A program made the translations under genes and the position numbers. Under the pieces are notes generated by a model. The model made no database searches. It was not told where the DNA came from and saw only the letters and a program-made list of their open reading frames with translations. Source: Pseudomonadota bacterium (GTDB lineage Bacteria; Pseudomonadota; Gammaproteobacteria; Steroidobacterales; Steroidobacteraceae). Taken from it: a stretch of DNA of 47,466 nt. Below, piece after piece: positions 26,709 through 35,110 of this stretch (positions within the stretch are counted from its first letter, which is position 1; each line of letters begins with the position of its first letter). The DNA lies in the NCBI GenBank assembly GCA_021805865.1, contig JAJZDX010000035.1, positions 1-47,466 on the forward strand. The letters run 5' to 3'.

Positions 26709-26900
26709 CTACCGGCTGTGATCCTCTCCGTCCCGTCGCCGTGCCAGCCGCCGCAGCAGTTCGCGCTGCTCTTCGTCGGTCATGCCGACGAGTTCCATGG
26801 CACTCAAGAGTCCTCGACCCGACAAACTCCGCGCGCGCTCGCGACGCCGGCCGGCCCCCATGCGGAAATTGACCTCGGGGTGCGGAGGTCTTCTACCCAT
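26709..26900 (-). CDS. Small basic protein downstream of traG
   Basis: A 63-residue Arg-rich protein: MGRRPPHPEVNFRMGAGRRR followed by a helical MELVGMTDEEQRELLRRLAR. It overlaps the end of traG by eight bases, which favours translational coupling. It ends GEDHSR. It could be a small relaxosome or coupling accessory, but this is only context. The ribosome site is weak. Confidence 0.5.
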   Translation of the reverse strand: MGRRPPHPEVNFRMGAGRRRERARSLSGRGLLSAMELVGMTDEEQRELLRRLARRRDGEDHSR

Positions 26901-28938
26901 GAGGCACCGCGTCGCTTCCTCCGCGTCCCGTGGTCTTCGCCGTGCCACACTTCACGCGCTCCGCCATGGCGGCATCGAGGTAATACTTGATCTTCTGACA
27001 ATAGATCGGGCTGTGCCCGGCGACGAAGACGAGCTCGTCTTCCGGCGGCAGCCGCATGCACTCATCCGCCGTGAGCAGCGGTCGGCTCACGACCTGCTCA
27101 TTGGTATTCACATTGGTGAGCGCGACCGAGAAGCGATGGCCGCTGTACTGGCGCTGCTGCTGTACCACGGTCGCTTGGCCCGCCATCTTCGAGAGAACCT
27201 CCGCGGTCTCGACCTTGTTCGGCGCGTAGGCCATTCGGATGTGACAATTCGAAGTGATGGACTCCTCGCGGGTATACGCCTTCTGCAGCTGCGGCAGGTC
27301 CTGCACGATGAGCAGTGCCTTCAAACCGTAGCCCGCGATGAAGGCGAGCGCTTCCTCGAAGATTTCGAGCTTCCCCAGACTCGGAAACTCGTCCATGAGC
27401 AGCAGCAGCCGGTGAGGAAAGCGGCTCTTGCCGGCACCGCCGACATCGAATTCCATGCCTTCGGTGAGCCGACGCACCACTTGGCTCACGACGAGCCGTA
27501 GGAGCGGTTTCAGACGATCCTTGTCCGACGGCGGCACGACCAGGTAGAGCGAGGTCTTCTCCTTCACCGCTTGCCCATCTACGTTCCGACCGCCCATCAG
27601 GCTCTCGATCGAGAAGTCCGAGACCCGCGTATTGTCCGCGACGATCGGGTCCCGGTAGAGCGAGAGGAACGACAGCGCGGTGGAGAGCACCGATCCGCCC
27701 TCGTTCGGCGGTTTATTCAGCCACGCTTGCATCGCCTCGGCGACCGCCTGCCACCCGGCGCGGCGAGCGGCATGTCCTTCATCGTCCTCGGCGAGACGCT
27801 CGCCAGTGGCGGCACTGTGAATCTTCGCGTGCGCGATATCGCGGATGTAGCCGAGCACGGCCTTCGCACCCTGCACCACGTCCTGCGGTCCCTCTGGGTC
27901 GGCCTGCGCCTGCTCGAGCGCTGCGCGCTCGGCGGCCTCGCGAAAGGGTCCGCCATCGGAGAGAATCGCAAGCACCGTCGCCAAGCTCCGATCCACCGGT
28001 GCCATACCCTCCGGCGGCTCGCACAGCAGCACGAAGAGCAGAACGCCCGTCATGAGATCGAATCCGGTCTTCGCCCAGTGATCCTTCAACCCCTCTCCGT
28101 TCGGGTCCACGATCATGGTGGCGACGTTCTGCACATCCTTGACCATGTTGCGGTCGAAGCGGATCTCCTGAAGCGGGTTGAAGCGCGCCGAATCGGGCGC
28201 GGTGGGGTCGAATTTCAACACGCGCTGGCCGAGACACTGCGCGCGATAGCCACTGGTGAGCGCCCAGTTCTCTCCCTTGATATCGTGCACGAGCACGCTC
28301 TCATCCCAATTGAGGAGTGTGGGAATCACGAGTCCCACGCCCTTACCCGAGCGTGTCGGCGCAAAGACCATCATGTGCTCGGGGCCTTTGTGACGCAGGT
28401 ATTGAATCCGACCGCGCTCATCGCGCCAGGCACCAAAGAGCACCCCACCCTTGTTGCCCTCACTCGGTAACACCTCGGCGGCGCGCACTTCCTCCGGCGT
28501 CGCCCAGTGCGCTGAACCATGCAGATCGTTCCGTGCGCCGCTCGAGTTCTGAGTACGGCGGTAGGCGATCCATATGGGACCGATCATCGCAACCCCCGAG
28601 CCCACTTCGAGCAGGACTTCCGCACGGTCGAGCGCAGCGAGGACAATACGCGGGGATGCGGAGTTATCGTAATGCCAGAGCCAGCCGAAGATCGCGAACG
28701 GCGAGTACAGGTGCGCGCCGAACAGCGCCGCGCCGAGTCCCGGGTCCCAGTGCAGACTCCATCCCGCGACCTCGGTGGCGATCCAACATACGATGAGCGC
28801 GAAGATCATGAAGAGCCCGATGCCCTGGAACCAGAACCGCGCGAGGTCCTTCTCCTGGGTCGGGATCCGGATGTCGGGTCCCCTGCCGGGGGCACCCCCT
28901 ACGACCGGGGCACCGTTGCCTGTGTGAAATAGCCTCAT
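26893..28938 (-). CDS. traG: TraG/VirD4 type IV coupling protein
   Basis: A 681-residue coupling ATPase that brings the relaxase-DNA substrate to the Trb channel. N-terminal membrane segments lie near 35-58 and 68-90. The motor has Walker A APTRSGKGVG (about 193-202), the VHDIKGENW motif (about 217-225) and Walker B LLLLMDEFPSLG (about 511-522). Length and order are those of P-type TraG. It overlaps the DUF2493 gene by four bases (ATGA). A second, shorter paralogue is at 35.1 kb. Confidence 0.95.
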   Translation of the reverse strand: MRLFHTGNGAPVVGGAPGRGPDIRIPTQEKDLARFWFQGIGLFMIFALIVCWIATEVAGWSLHWDPGLGAALFGAHLYSPFAIFGWLWHYDNSASPRIVLAALDRAEVLLEVGSGVAMIGPIWIAYRRTQNSSGARNDLHGSAHWATPEEVRAAEVLPSEGNKGGVLFGAWRDERGRIQYLRHKGPEHMMVFAPTRSGKGVGLVIPTLLNWDESVLVHDIKGENWALTSGYRAQCLGQRVLKFDPTAPDSARFNPLQEIRFDRNMVKDVQNVATMIVDPNGEGLKDHWAKTGFDLMTGVLLFVLLCEPPEGMAPVDRSLATVLAILSDGGPFREAAERAALEQAQADPEGPQDVVQGAKAVLGYIRDIAHAKIHSAATGERLAEDDEGHAARRAGWQAVAEAMQAWLNKPPNEGGSVLSTALSFLSLYRDPIVADNTRVSDFSIESLMGGRNVDGQAVKEKTSLYLVVPPSDKDRLKPLLRLVVSQVVRRLTEGMEFDVGGAGKSRFPHRLLLLMDEFPSLGKLEIFEEALAFIAGYGLKALLIVQDLPQLQKAYTREESITSNCHIRMAYAPNKVETAEVLSKMAGQATVVQQQRQYSGHRFSVALTNVNTNEQVVSRPLLTADECMRLPPEDELVFVAGHSPIYCQKIKYYLDAAMAERVKCGTAKTTGRGGSDAVPHG

Positions 28939-29438
28939 CTGTCGACCTCCGCCGCGGCGCTCTTGGCCTCGAGCGTGCGATGATCATGAGTAATGACGAG
29001 TAATCCCCGCGCGCGAGCGCGCCGCACGCAATCGGCTGTTCCTCGGCCACCGGGAAACGCGAGCACCATGTCCGGATGCTCAGCGGCGAGCATCGCCTCG
29101 TTGCGCAGAGGTCCGGCGCTCCTCCCGTAGCGGCCCCAAGCGGCCGGATACCGTCGCTCTGCAACGCCCGTTTTTGCGCACCAGAGCGACGCCCAATGAT
29201 CGGCCCCCGTCGGACAGTCCCCGTGAATCACGACGAACGTCATTCCAGTGTGTGACGCGCTTCGCCGACATGCCGAAAGCTGCCGGAATACCGCCTTGCG
29301 ATCCGGGTAATCACGACCGCCGGTCACCACCAGACGATATTCCCGCCCAAGCACGAGGCGCTCCCTCTGCGTCCCTGCGCCCGTCACGCCGGTCGCGGAT
29401 CGGACCGATGGGTCCGCCACCCTCTCGGGCACGCTCAT
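28935..29438 (-). CDS. DUF2493 (SLOG-superfamily) protein
   Basis: A 167-residue protein with a DUF2493-type Rossmann-like domain: YRLVVTGGRDYPDR, FVVIHGDCPTGADHWASLW, RNEAMLA and PDMVLAFPGGRGTADCVRRA. These nucleotide-binding folds belong to the SLOG superfamily, common in plasmids and phages; the ligand is unknown. The start MSVPERV overlaps the previous stop by four bases; a longer frame enters the upstream gene. It ends AAEVDR. Confidence 0.85.
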   Translation of the reverse strand: MSVPERVADPSVRSATGVTGAGTQRERLVLGREYRLVVTGGRDYPDRKAVFRQLSACRRSASHTGMTFVVIHGDCPTGADHWASLWCAKTGVAERRYPAAWGRYGRSAGPLRNEAMLAAEHPDMVLAFPGGRGTADCVRRARARGLLVITHDHRTLEAKSAAAEVDR

Positions 29439-30208
29439 CGCTCCTCTCTCTCGGGTGCCGCCGCTCCCCGCGAACGGCCGAACGCGGCGCGGCGCGGAAT
29501 TGACACCCCGTTCTGCGGCTCGATCGCTGGCCGCGCGGCGTATGCGTGTTCCCACGGCTCGAGACACGCGAGACGTCTCACACCCCGAAGGCCCTCCGAG
29601 CCACCGCGAAGCGCCTCCACGGACACCGTCCCCTCATCACTCATCGCGATGCGCACGCGGCTCCCCACCATAAACCCTTGCGCCTCAAGATCCGGCGCAC
29701 CGGCCACGGAGCGCAGCAAGACCGTATCGGTACCACAACCTGGTGCGCAGATGAGCATTTCCTGTACATCGACCCGTGGATCGCGTTGGACGGGACTCAC
29801 GCGGTAGGCTCGAACAAATTGACCGCCAACACTCGCGCCCGGTCGCAACTCCACGCTATCCACCGAGCGCCAGGGAACCGGGACGCCGCGATAACGGCCC
29901 CAAAAGCGCAGCCCGCCCGTCGACAGGCTGATCACGTTCGCTCCCGTCGCCTCGAGTTCAACCCACTGACCGATCCAGCGCTCAGCCACATCCGCACCGA
30001 ACTGCCCCGGAGTGGCCGAGGGGCCGAACAGTCCCTCGAAATGAGCCAAGGAGCGGCCGTCCGGGGAGACCACCGTCACATATTCGCCGTCCACCAGAAA
30101 ATGCAGCCCGAGACACTGGAAGTCGAAGTCCACGAGCGGACCTGCAATGGATTTCACCTCGCCCGGTCGTACGCCGAGCACGGCCACTCGCTCGGTATGC
30201 GCGCTCAT
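29435..30208 (-). CDS. Unknown cargo protein with domain shared with the 19 kb gene
   Basis: A 257-residue protein of unknown function, mostly beta-strand in character. YVTVVSPDGRSLAHFEGLFG and VPWRSVDSVELRPGASVGGQ match the central part of the 618-residue protein at 19 kb, pointing to a shared element-specific domain. Two cysteines in LICAPGCGTD. It overlaps the genes on both sides by four bases (GAGCGATGAGC at both junctions). It ends EREER. Confidence 0.68.
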   Translation of the reverse strand: MSAHTERVAVLGVRPGEVKSIAGPLVDFDFQCLGLHFLVDGEYVTVVSPDGRSLAHFEGLFGPSATPGQFGADVAERWIGQWVELEATGANVISLSTGGLRFWGRYRGVPVPWRSVDSVELRPGASVGGQFVRAYRVSPVQRDPRVDVQEMLICAPGCGTDTVLLRSVAGAPDLEAQGFMVGSRVRIAMSDEGTVSVEALRGGSEGLRGVRRLACLEPWEHAYAARPAIEPQNGVSIPRRAAFGRSRGAAAPEREER

Positions 30209-30927
30209 CGCTCCTGTCCGCGAACTGGCGACTTCGGCCGACGACTCGAAGAAGACCGTACGCGCCGGAGCACGCCTTCCGGCGCACCGGGCCGGCCGCC
30301 GAACCCAGGAATATCCTCGAGGCGCGGCACGCGCACGATGGCGAGGCGCTCATATCCCTGGTCGGTCGCCGCGCTGATGACCTCGTTTTCATCCCGGCAT
30401 CCCGCGATCCCGGAAAGCGGCTTATCGGCGGGATCGATGATCTGGCCGGCCGACTCGCCACTCTCGGTGCGGTAGATATACAAGGTCGGGGGCCGGGTCG
30501 CCGCGCAGGACGCCTCGACCTCGCGGCGCTCGTGACGGTAGGCTTCGACCGCCTCGTGCGCCCAGTGAATCTCCCCAGGACGTCCCTCTTCGAACCGGAG
30601 TCCCCATCCGATGACGCTCGCGCACTCCCACGGCGTCTGCCCGAAGGACTCAGGCCATGCGAGGTGTTCCGTTGCACGGCTGAACGCCTTGATCTCCTCC
30701 GGTGATGCGACGCGCGCCAACCTCCTCGCACGCTCCTCATGAGGGGCGATTCCCAAGACCGAATCCCGCAAGGCGACGTAACGCTCGAGCGCTTGAGTCT
30801 TCGTCATCCGCCCCTCGGGCGCACCGGCCGCTTCGACCTCACGGCGTGCTGCAATCTCCTCGTCGATCCTCTTCAGGTTCGTCATCGCGGATTTGATCCC
30901 GCCGGCGTGACGTCGATCGCCTACCAT
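30205..30927 (-). CDS. Unknown cargo protein
   Basis: A 240-residue protein not recognised. An N-terminal helical part (LKRIDEEIAARREVEAAGAP, YVALRDSVLGIAPHEERARR) precedes a possible alpha/beta part with PPTLYIYRTESGESAGQIID and YERLAIVRVP. The start MVGDRRHAGG is chosen for its strong GGAGGT ribosome site, which overlaps the stop of the upstream gene. It ends RGQER. Confidence 0.65.
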   Translation of the reverse strand: MVGDRRHAGGIKSAMTNLKRIDEEIAARREVEAAGAPEGRMTKTQALERYVALRDSVLGIAPHEERARRLARVASPEEIKAFSRATEHLAWPESFGQTPWECASVIGWGLRFEEGRPGEIHWAHEAVEAYRHERREVEASCAATRPPTLYIYRTESGESAGQIIDPADKPLSGIAGCRDENEVISAATDQGYERLAIVRVPRLEDIPGFGGRPGAPEGVLRRVRSSSSRRPKSPVRGQER

Positions 30928-30931
30928 GTCG

Positions 30932-31327
30932 CTACCTCCCTTCGTCGCAACTGCCGCAGCGCTCACCGCCTGCGCGAGTTGCCCCTGCGACGATTCGGTC
31001 ACGCGCGCGCGTCAATCGCTCGATGGCACTAGCGTATTTCAGCCCTCCCTCGGACAGCGGGCCTGGAACGCGCGCCAAATCATCCAGGTAGTAGGCTGCG
31101 GAATGCGGCGCCTGGCCCGGATGGTAGTACGTCTCAATGACGATACCGCCCGCGGCACGCGCGGCCCCGAATAGCTGCAATCGCCAGCGGCCGCCGTCAT
31201 GACTTGCCTGTTCTGTTGCGTCGGCTTTGCCGTGGGCAACGAGATTGAGTGCGACGGACAGCAATCCCTCTGATTTCGCCAAGCGGTCTCGCTCGGTGAT
31301 CACTTCGTCATAGGTTGGCTTCTTCAT
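30932..31327 (-). CDS. Small unknown cargo protein
   Basis: A 131-residue protein not recognised: MKKPTYDEVITERDRLAKSE begins a helical N-terminus, followed by GGRWRLQLFGAARAAGGIVI and a conserved-looking YYHPGQAPHSAAYYLDDLAR. CGGAG precedes the ATG. It ends SCDEGR, and the GGAGGTAG at its end doubles as the ribosome site for the next gene. Confidence 0.62.
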   Translation of the reverse strand: MKKPTYDEVITERDRLAKSEGLLSVALNLVAHGKADATEQASHDGGRWRLQLFGAARAAGGIVIETYYHPGQAPHSAAYYLDDLARVPGPLSEGGLKYASAIERLTRARDRIVAGATRAGGERCGSCDEGR

Positions 31328-31399
31328 ACGGGCTCCGGGAGTGGATGAGAAGGAAACGGCGGCGCCCGTCGGCGCCGCCGTCATTTCGCGCAAGACCGC

Positions 31400-31864
31400 T
31401 CAGCGGCCCTGATCGGCCTCCTGTCCCTTCGCCTGCGCCTCCTTGGCGCGCTGTGCCTTGACGTACTCGGAGACCCCGGCGATGTGCTCCCAGTGCTTTT
31501 CGCCGTTTTCGTCGAAGGTGCAGCGGCTCAGATAACTCGCCCGGACGTTCGAATTCTGGTACACGACGCCGTCCTTCTCGTTCGTGTCGTGAGTCACCTT
31601 GCCCTCGATCCCGACGAACTGTCCCTTCTTCAGCTTCTCGGCGACCTTCTCCGCCTCCTTGCCGAAGAACGACACCGAATGCCAGGTCGTGGTCCGATCC
31701 TCGCCCTCGCCCTTGTTCTCGCCGACGCTGAAATTCGCCACCTTCACGCCGTCCTTGGTCGTCCGAAGGACCGGATCACGGCCGAGATTACCGTAGATTT
31801 TGGCGACCTCGGTCTTCGTCCCGCCGCTTTCGGCACCCTGCTCGGGGACATTCTGCTGAGTCAT
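31400..31864 (-). CDS. ssb: Single-stranded DNA-binding protein
   Basis: A 154-residue SSB with one OB fold: EVAKIYGNLGRDPVLRTTKD, KVANFSVGENKGEGEDRTT, WHSVSFFGKEAEKVAEKLKK, GQFVGIEGKVTHDTNEK. It would coat transferred single strands in the recipient. The C-terminal tail lacks the DDDIPF tip that recruits host partners and ends EADQGR instead. The start MTQQN has TGGAG upstream; a GTG three codons earlier is less likely. Confidence 0.92.
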   Translation of the reverse strand: MTQQNVPEQGAESGGTKTEVAKIYGNLGRDPVLRTTKDGVKVANFSVGENKGEGEDRTTTWHSVSFFGKEAEKVAEKLKKGQFVGIEGKVTHDTNEKDGVVYQNSNVRASYLSRCTFDENGEKHWEHIAGVSEYVKAQRAKEAQAKGQEADQGR

Positions 31865-31869
31865 GAGAT

Positions 31870-32568
31870 TCACTCCAATGAGGTTCGTACCCCGGACACC
31901 GCGCCCGGGCCTTCACCCTCATTCCCGAAGGTGGGGTGCGCCGGAGGCATATGGGCAGGCGCTACGGGCACCATTCCCTCACGGGGTATTCCCGGTTCCC
32001 GTGTACCCCGGCGCAGCCGGTCGGCTTCGAATCCCCAACCGCACCACCCGGGCCGGGTCCCGCGCGCGAAGAGTTCCAGGAACGGACCGGGGCTGCACGC
32101 CTCGATGATCGGGTACAGTTCCGGCAGATTTTCGCGTTTGCGCGTGGCGAGGAAATTCACCTGCCGGCGACCGGGGGCGCGCGTGCGGACGTTCTTGCCG
32201 CGCACGCCGAACAGCACGAGTTCGGTCACGTTGCGGAAGTAGAAGCCGATCCCGCGCCCATCCGGCCCGCCGTCCTTACGGACCTTGTGCCACACGAGGT
32301 TGCTCTTGTACTGGAACCCCCATGCCTGCATCACGCGCTGGCCCTCGGGCAGCAGCGCATTCGGCACCCACAGGTACAGGTGGGCGCGCGCGGCGACGAC
32401 CTCATTGACTGGCAACGCCGCAATGTCCTCGAGCCTCATCGTGGCGTACCGCCTGAGCCTCCGATGCTCAGGCGCGACCTTGCCGGTACGATTTGCGAAC
32501 CGCCACGGCGGGTCGGCGAGAATCGTGGCGAACGACGCGCGGCCGAGACCGCGCAGATCGCACATCAT
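31870..32568 (-). CDS. MT-A70-type N6-adenine DNA methyltransferase
   Basis: A 232-residue solitary adenine methyltransferase. The catalytic DPPW is at about 19-22 (ILADPPWRFANRTG), with LYLWVPNALLPEG, VWHKVRKDG-type and RNVTELVLFGVRG motifs of the MT-A70/ParB-associated family. There is no cognate nuclease nearby, so it is probably protective or regulatory. The last 35 residues (MVPVAPAHMPPAHPTFGNE onward) are encoded by a leader-repeat copy, so the tail is an extension into intergenic sequence. Confidence 0.88.
   Translation of the reverse strand: MMCDLRGLGRASFATILADPPWRFANRTGKVAPEHRRLRRYATMRLEDIAALPVNEVVAARAHLYLWVPNALLPEGQRVMQAWGFQYKSNLVWHKVRKDGGPDGRGIGFYFRNVTELVLFGVRGKNVRTRAPGRRQVNFLATRKRENLPELYPIIEACSPGPFLELFARGTRPGWCGWGFEADRLRRGTREPGIPREGMVPVAPAHMPPAHPTFGNEGEGPGAVSGVRTSLE
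31914..31990 (-). repeat. Leader repeat inside the methyltransferase 3' end, upstream of ssb
   Basis: In the coding direction GAGGGAATGGTGCCCGTAGC, CCATATGCCTCCGGCGCACC and TTCGGGAATGAGGGTG follow the order seen in the copy at 1.76 kb. It lies about 50-125 bases upstream of the ssb start and is translated as the methyltransferase tail. Confidence 0.6.
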
Positions 32569-32573
32569 GACGG

Positions 32574-33041
32574 CTACCGCTCCATCTCCGGGACGGCGCG
32601 GCGGTTCGCTCGTACCTTATGATCACGTGGGAGTTCCGCGGTGGCGAGCTGCTGTAACGCCGCATCCACATCGAGTCCGCGCTCGGTGAAGTACGAAACC
32701 CGTCCCTGAATCGTCCGAATCGCCGCGAGACAGTCCTCGAGACAGAACTCCCGCGCCCACACGGCGCAGGGTACCGCCCAGTCGAGGTCCTCCTCGAACG
32801 CCGTAGACAATCCGCTGAAGGTTCGAAAGTCCTTCGCCCATGACGGCAGCGCGGCCTGCCGTTCTTCGGAAATCAGGATGCCGCCGTGACAATCCGTGCT
32901 CACAGACCAGATGCCGGGCGCTATGGCCTCACAACTCATGTCCCGGTGTCCCCACGGGGTCGTGAGCGGCGCGGGCACATCCTGAAATGAGTGCCCTTGC
33001 CGACTGGGCGCCGCGCCCGCCGGAGCTTCCTTGGTTTCCAT
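32574..33041 (-). CDS. DUF7007-like protein
   Basis: A 155-residue protein with features of DUF7007: TPWGHRDMSCEAIAPGIWSV, STDCHGGILISEERQAALPS, FEEDLDWAVPCAVW. This family occurs on plasmids and ICEs next to DUF2958 and ArdC genes; its role is unknown. The start METKEAPAG has GAGGAG upstream. The longer upstream frame overlaps the LPD7 gene and is rejected. It ends VPEMER. Confidence 0.75.
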   Translation of the reverse strand: METKEAPAGAAPSRQGHSFQDVPAPLTTPWGHRDMSCEAIAPGIWSVSTDCHGGILISEERQAALPSWAKDFRTFSGLSTAFEEDLDWAVPCAVWAREFCLEDCLAAIRTIQGRVSYFTERGLDVDAALQQLATAELPRDHKVRANRRAVPEMER

Positions 33042-33057
33042 GGAGCGTCTCCTCGCC

Positions 33058-34386
33058 TCACGCGCCCAATTCGGCGGCGGATTCCGTCTGCCTCGCCCGG
33101 GCCGCCTGACGCTCAGCCACCTGCCGTTCCTCTTCCGCCTCCTCAGCCAGCGTCTCATTGCGCAGCCGCAACTGCGTCTGACGGAGATCCTCCTCATCCT
33201 GCTGCTCGCGCTGCCGCATCGCCTGGTATACCGCCTCGCCGTCCTCGGTGAGATTTCCCTTGGCATCCACGAGCTCAGGACCGCCGGGCCGCTTCAAGCT
33301 TTCGCGATCCTCCGCCGTCAACGGCTCGCCGCGCTCGGCCTTCTTCAGACTCTCCCAAGCCCCGGCCGGCAGCCGTGCGAGCTCGAATTCCCCGCGCGCA
33401 TGACCCGGGCGGGGCGCGGGGTAGTCATCCCGCGAGCGGCTGCCCGCGTCCTGGTCCACCGTTTGCGCCCCATCAGCGGACTGGGCGCTGCCGAGCGCGC
33501 GCTCCCCGCCCCGCATCCCGTCCGGGGCCGGCAGCGCTACCTGCGAATCACCGCGCGTCACCGCAGCGAGCGCCGCTTTCTCATCCGCAGAGACTCCCGG
33601 TGCCCCATGCCCCCCAGGAAGCGCCGCATGCTCGGGGGCCGCTTTTCGGGCACGTTCCCATACCTTCTGAAGGTCCTCATCCTGGACCTTCAGTCCGAGC
33701 CGGCCTGCGAGCTCCGCCGCCTTGCGCCGGAATGCCGGATTGCCCGAAATCCGCAGTCCCTTCTCCATGTCGAACTTCTGCGCAGCGATGCGCAGCGCCG
33801 CCTCGATGTCGCGATCCTCGGCGGTATTCACATCGAGCCGCGCACCCGTGTCGACGATGACTTCCTTGTTGTCGCGGCTGTAACGCACGCCAGCGCTCGC
33901 CGGATCATTGTCCGGCACCAATCCCTCGAGCGAGACCGGGGAGAGATCCCCACTACGCTCGCCAGAGAGATTCTCGCGAGCGGCATCGCGCGCCTCCCGC
34001 TTGCGTTCTTCCTCGAACATCTGCGCGACGACCTCATCACCTTCGATCGCGCGCTGCCCGAGCCAGGTCGCGAAACTCGGCACCTCGAGCGACTCGGCGC
34101 GCTCCGCGCGCCGCTTGGCGTGCGCGACCTGCAACTGCTCCACCGCCGCAGCGGCGTACATCTGCGCGAGCGACGCCTGGCGCTCGGCTGCGAGCAGGCC
34201 GAACTCGCCGTTCACCTTGGCGAGCACCTCGGCACTGTCGGGGGTGATCTTGGCCGCATCCTCGTGGCACTTGGCATCCAAGGCCGCCAGCACTCTGGTG
34301 CGCGCTTCGGCGGCCTCGGTCATCGCCTCGCGGTACTCACGTCGCAGCGCCGCGCGACGCTCGGATTCAATGGATTTGCTACCCAT
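33058..34386 (-). CDS. LPD7-domain charged protein, possibly DNA-transfer associated
   Basis: A 442-residue protein rich in Glu, Arg and Ala, with long predicted coiled coils at both ends (RRAALRREYREAMTEAAEAR; RQREQQDEEDLRQTQLRLRN). The middle (about 185-245) has an LPD7-type domain: RDIEAALRIAAQKF, ISGNPAFRRKAAELAGRLGL. LPD7 usually accompanies relaxases and large polyvalent proteins. The same domain ends the gene at the right window edge. No HUH relaxase motif is seen here. The start at 34386 is preferred, with another ATG 11 codons upstream. Confidence 0.7.
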   Translation of the reverse strand: MGSKSIESERRAALRREYREAMTEAAEARTRVLAALDAKCHEDAAKITPDSAEVLAKVNGEFGLLAAERQASLAQMYAAAAVEQLQVAHAKRRAERAESLEVPSFATWLGQRAIEGDEVVAQMFEEERKREARDAARENLSGERSGDLSPVSLEGLVPDNDPASAGVRYSRDNKEVIVDTGARLDVNTAEDRDIEAALRIAAQKFDMEKGLRISGNPAFRRKAAELAGRLGLKVQDEDLQKVWERARKAAPEHAALPGGHGAPGVSADEKAALAAVTRGDSQVALPAPDGMRGGERALGSAQSADGAQTVDQDAGSRSRDDYPAPRPGHARGEFELARLPAGAWESLKKAERGEPLTAEDRESLKRPGGPELVDAKGNLTEDGEAVYQAMRQREQQDEEDLRQTQLRLRNETLAEEAEEERQVAERQAARARQTESAAELGA

Positions 34387-34410
34387 GACGACCCCTTTGG
34401 GGAGATTGGT

Positions 34411-34443
34411 ACACTCCATTCCTCTGGGGTGGGGGCACTGCCC
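34411..34443 (-). repeat. Leader repeat upstream of the LPD7 gene
   Basis: In the coding direction GGCAGTGCCCCCACCCCAGA then GGAATGGAG, a diverged copy matching the GCAGTGCC...GGAATGGGG layout of the trbB copy. Confidence 0.5.
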
Positions 34444-34459
34444 TACCGACTATTCAACA

Positions 34460-34471
34460 GCGGGTACCCGC
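34460..34471. promoter_or_regulatory. Perfect palindrome, candidate operator
   Basis: GCGGGTACCCGC is a perfect 12-base palindrome about 75 bases upstream of the LPD7 gene start, flanked by a wider ACAGCG/CGCTGT inverted repeat. A dimeric repressor site is plausible. Confidence 0.5.
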
Positions 34472-34682
34472 CACGCTGTATGGCATACCTTGCGCGCACA
34501 CCACGATTCGGCTAGGATTCCCGGTGGAGGTACCTTGGACGTAGGACACTGCGGCGCGGCGAGATAGGACTCAATGCGGCGCAACGCCCAGGGTAAGAGA
34601 CCTCACCGACCGACGAATTGAAGTCGTAAAACTAGAAGACGTCACGATGAAGCCAGCGTCCGCAACTGTCGGATGCGCCCTG

Positions 34683-34723
34683 GCCGGGCAGTCACCAAAC
34701 ACTCACAGTTTGGTCGGCCCGGC
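34683..34723. repeat. Long inverted repeat, candidate operator or oriT
   Basis: The arms GCCGGGC-agtc-ACCAAAC and GTTTGGT-cg-GCCCGGC surround a seven-base loop ACTCACA. Fourteen base pairs form with one asymmetric bulge. It lies 50 bases before the small plus-strand gene. A nic-site inverted repeat or a repressor site would both fit. Confidence 0.6.
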
Positions 34724-34773
34724 TACGAAAATCGCAGTTGATGGCCGACCGTTTGGATATTCGGAGGCTTCTC

Positions 34774-35043
34774 ATGACTGCGACGAAGGACGCTCCCCCA
34801 TCAGGCGGGAACACAACCGATAAGTCCCGTGCACAGACTTCCGCAGGTGATCCGGTCCCTTGGCTCGATGCACTTGATCACCTCGACACCGCCGAATCGA
34901 TCATTTTGACGGTTCTTCGGCGGATGGGATCGGAGGAGGACTGGGGACCCGAACAGACGACGCTCCTGGTCGGTATTGAGTATCTGTCTCGCGTGGCGCA
35001 ACGTATTCGGCACCACGTTGACCAGAACTCACGCGGCAAATAG
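34774..35043 (+). CDS. Small unknown plus-strand protein
   Basis: An 89-residue protein not recognised. The N-terminal half is polar and Thr/Ser/Pro-rich; the C-terminal half is helical (WLDALDHLDTAESIILTVLR, GIEYLSRVAQRIRHHVDQ). The ATG at 34774 has a good GGAGG site. It is followed by a strong terminator hairpin, which supports a real transcription unit. Confidence 0.65.
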   Translation: MTATKDAPPSGGNTTDKSRAQTSAGDPVPWLDALDHLDTAESIILTVLRRMGSEEDWGPEQTTLLVGIEYLSRVAQRIRHHVDQNSRGK

Positions 35044-35053
35044 GCGCGCGCTC

Positions 35054-35083
35054 CGGCCTGGCGGGCTTCCGCCCGTCAGGCCG
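35054..35083. terminator. Bidirectional terminator hairpin between convergent genes
   Basis: CGGCCTG-g-CGGGC and GCCCG-t-CAGGCCG pair around a TTCC loop: 12 pairs with one G-T opposition. It sits 11 bases after the plus-strand stop and 27 bases from the end of the convergent TraG-like gene. There is no long T-run on either side. Confidence 0.7.
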
Positions 35084-35110
35084 AACCGACACTATCAGCC
35101 CCTGACTGTC

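Larger units (their letters stand above)
34387..34773. other. Divergent 387-base intergenic region with palindromes
   Basis: No gene is seen between the divergent LPD7 gene and the small plus-strand gene. It holds a leader-repeat copy, a perfect 12-base palindrome and a long inverted repeat, and is less GC-rich than the flanks. Divergent promoters and operators are likely; an origin of transfer is possible. Confidence 0.55.

Noticed and set aside
33058-34386. Calling the LPD7 gene a relaxase
   Set aside because: No HUH histidine triad or relaxase tyrosine motif is visible; only the accessory LPD7 domain is.
33031-34515. Plus-strand open frame of 494 codons
   Set aside because: Antisense to the LPD7 gene, whose minus-strand product has recognisable domain similarity.
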